Below are positions 6,924-7,565 of a stretch of 7,565 bases of DNA, one piece after another. Position numbers and translations under genes: made by a program. Within the stretch, counting starts at the first letter, position 1. Each line of letters begins with the position of its first letter. Location of the stretch: NCBI GenBank assembly GCA_903862155.1, contig CAIOXF010000244.1, positions 1 to 7,565 on the forward strand, in the 5' to 3' direction. Under the pieces are notes generated by a model. The model saw nothing but the letters and a program-made list of their open reading frames with translations, did not search any database and was not told the origin of the DNA. Source of the DNA: an uncultured cyanobacterium. GTDB taxonomy: Bacteria > Cyanobacteriota > Cyanobacteriia > PCC-6307 > Cyanobiaceae.

Positions 6924-6970
6924 GGCGGCGCCGTTACGGTCTGGCCCAGCCCTCAAACCCACCGGATGCC

Positions 6971-7336
6971 TCAGCCTTCAGCGTCGTCGGCCTGGTCTTT
7001 GCCACCAGAGAAGCCCAGGTCGTGGCTGTCGGCGTAACGCTGGGCAAAACGCATGAAGCGCTCGAAATCTTCGGTGCTTTTCCAGGTGTAGGTGGCTTCC
7101 AGGGCAAAAGCCTTGCCATTCACAAACCGGGCCACCACCTCACGGGTCACCAGCTCACCTTCCTCATCGAGCATGAACATGCCGGCGATGTCACCCATGG
7201 TTTCGGGCGCCAGGGCATCGGGCTCCTCGAACACGAACATCGCCTGACCGGTGCGGCCATCGCGGGAGCGGGTGAGCCGGATATCGGGCACGACCGGTTC
7301 ATCCACACCGCGGAAGAACTGAATGGCTGCGCCCAT
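6971..7336 (-). CDS. psb28: photosystem II assembly protein Psb28
   Basis: Psb28 is a soluble protein that binds the cytoplasmic side of PSII assembly intermediates containing CP47. It protects the centre during assembly and repair, and is absent from the mature complex. The 121-residue product begins MGAAIQFFRGVDEPVVPDIRL, the standard Psb28 N-terminus, which fixes the start at 7336 although the frame is open further upstream. Other family features are LTRSRDGRTGQAMFVFE (21-37), GMFMLDEEGELVTREV (52-67), FVNGKAFALEATYTWKS (71-87) and FERFMRFAQRYADSHDLGF (91-109). The last dozen residues form an acidic Gly/Asp tail that is a little longer than the roughly 112-residue Synechocystis protein. 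It lies 34 bases after the mnmH-like gene and 47 bases before the AI-2E pair, all on one strand. I see no terminator between it and the AI-2E genes. Confidence 0.96.
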   Translation of the reverse strand: MGAAIQFFRGVDEPVVPDIRLTRSRDGRTGQAMFVFEEPDALAPETMGDIAGMFMLDEEGELVTREVVARFVNGKAFALEATYTWKSTEDFERFMRFAQRYADSHDLGFSGGKDQADDAEG

Positions 7337-7356
7337 GCCGATCGGGTTAAAAACTG

Positions 7357-7362
7357 ATCCTA
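7357..7362 (-). promoter_or_regulatory. weak -10-like hexamer upstream of psb28
   Basis: On the minus strand TAGGAT stands 20 bases before the psb28 ATG, in the 34-base gap after the mnmH-like stop, and matches four of six consensus -10 positions. No -35 box is visible at the usual spacing; that region is still coding for the upstream protein. A short T-run (AGTTTTTAACC) follows it. This would allow a psb28 transcript with a short leader, but read-through from upstream is equally possible. Confidence 0.18.
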
Positions 7363-7370
7363 GGCAGCGG

Positions 7371-7565
7371 TTAAGGCGGTGCCTCGCAGTCCGTTGCCTC
7401 GCAGTGGTGGAGCAGCAGCGCGGCGGCTTCGTCATCGCTCAGGTCCTGCACATCGAGGCGGGGTACCGCGTTGCCACCGCGCTGATCCACCTCGTGGTCG
7501 TAGCAGCGGTCGTAGTAGTCGAGCATCTGGCGGCAGGCCTCAGACCAGTTTTCGCAAGCAATGGC
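7371..7565 (-). CDS. mnmH: probable tRNA 2-selenouridine synthase C-terminus (5' end outside window)
   Basis: A minus-strand frame is open from the window edge to a TAA at 7371-7373 and encodes the last 64 residues of a protein; too little is inside the window for any start codon. It contains ACENWSEACRQMLDYYDRCYDHEV, resembling the C-terminal helix and YYD..Y motif of MnmH/SelU (YbbB), which replaces sulfur by selenium at the tRNA wobble 2-thiouridine. This is followed by RLDVQDLSDDEAAALLLHH and a short tail CEATDCEAPP. The rhodanese domain and P-loop that would prove the identity are outside the window. The assignment also draws on my recollection that this gene neighbours psb28 in marine Synechococcus. 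That a coding region is present is very likely; the name is moderately sure. Confidence 0.6.
   Translation of the reverse strand, partial: AIACENWSEACRQMLDYYDRCYDHEVDQRGGNAVPRLDVQDLSDDEAAALLLHHCEATDCEAPP
7380..7405. repeat. short direct repeat in the tail of the mnmH-like gene
   Basis: The 11-base unit TGCCTCGCAGT occurs at 7380-7390 and again at 7395-7405, a 15-base period (five codons). It encodes a repeated Cys-Glu-Ala at the extreme C-terminus (CEATDCEAPP). This looks like a small in-frame duplication by replication slippage. No regulatory role is evident. Confidence 0.6.

Noticed and set aside
6924..6970. Possible terminator or promoter between psb28 and the first AI-2E gene
   Set aside because: Only three- or four-base stems such as GGC-TGG-GCC and no T-run or promoter boxes; I see nothing supportable in this 47-base gap.
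5889..7037. 382-codon plus-strand frame rich in Gln and His
   Set aside because: This is the codon mirror of the leftward AI-2E gene: CTG Leu codons become CAG Gln. The low-complexity product is the expected artefact.
7349..7373. Intrinsic terminator after the mnmH-like gene, suggested by the T-run before psb28
   Set aside because: The T-run (AGTTTTTAACC on the minus strand) is real, but only a three-base CTG/CAG stem precedes it, too weak for a terminator.
7337..7435. Longer N-terminus for Psb28 (33 extra residues)
   Set aside because: The Psb28 family begins at the AAIQFFRG segment, and the extension would overlap the end of the mnmH-like gene in another frame.

Overview
The window looks like chromosomal sequence from a GC-rich unicellular picocyanobacterium of the Synechococcus/Cyanobium group. 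The evidence is a clear Psb28 photosystem II assembly protein, a cyanobacterial DUF3082 membrane protein, a cyanobacterial-type pyruvate dehydrogenase E1 beta next to secD-secF, strongly G/C-ending codons and very tight gene packing. The genus assignment is an inference from protein style and gene order; no database was searched. I see no rRNA, tRNA, insertion sequence, phage gene or CRISPR array.

The left part (1-4776) is one rightward run: the C-terminal part of ispE (isoprenoid precursor synthesis), a 114-aa DUF3082 membrane protein, an unlisted 31-aa single-helix peptide, pdhB with a GTG start, secD, secF, and a 64-aa membrane protein. The last four genes are packed tightly: pdhB and secD are separated by one base, secD and secF share ATGA, and secF and the 64-aa gene share TGATG. 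That pattern suggests one mRNA with translational coupling. A GC-rich hairpin at the final stop codon is the likely terminator.

The right part (4828-7565) is a leftward run converging on the first. In transcription order it has the C-terminal end of a gene that I read as tRNA 2-selenouridine synthase (mnmH), then psb28, then two tandem AI-2E-family (UPF0118/PerM-like) membrane proteins that overlap by ATGA. The convergent junction is about 50 bases long.

Functionally this is housekeeping sequence: the MEP pathway, acetyl-CoA supply, the proton-driven SecDF arm of protein export, photosystem II assembly, tRNA modification and multi-spanning permeases. I found no convincing new defence, mobile or biosynthetic system. 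The most promising unexplained items are the two tiny membrane proteins (966-1061 and 4582-4776) and the coupled AI-2E pair. The long open frames antisense to secD and to the AI-2E genes are codon-mirror artefacts.
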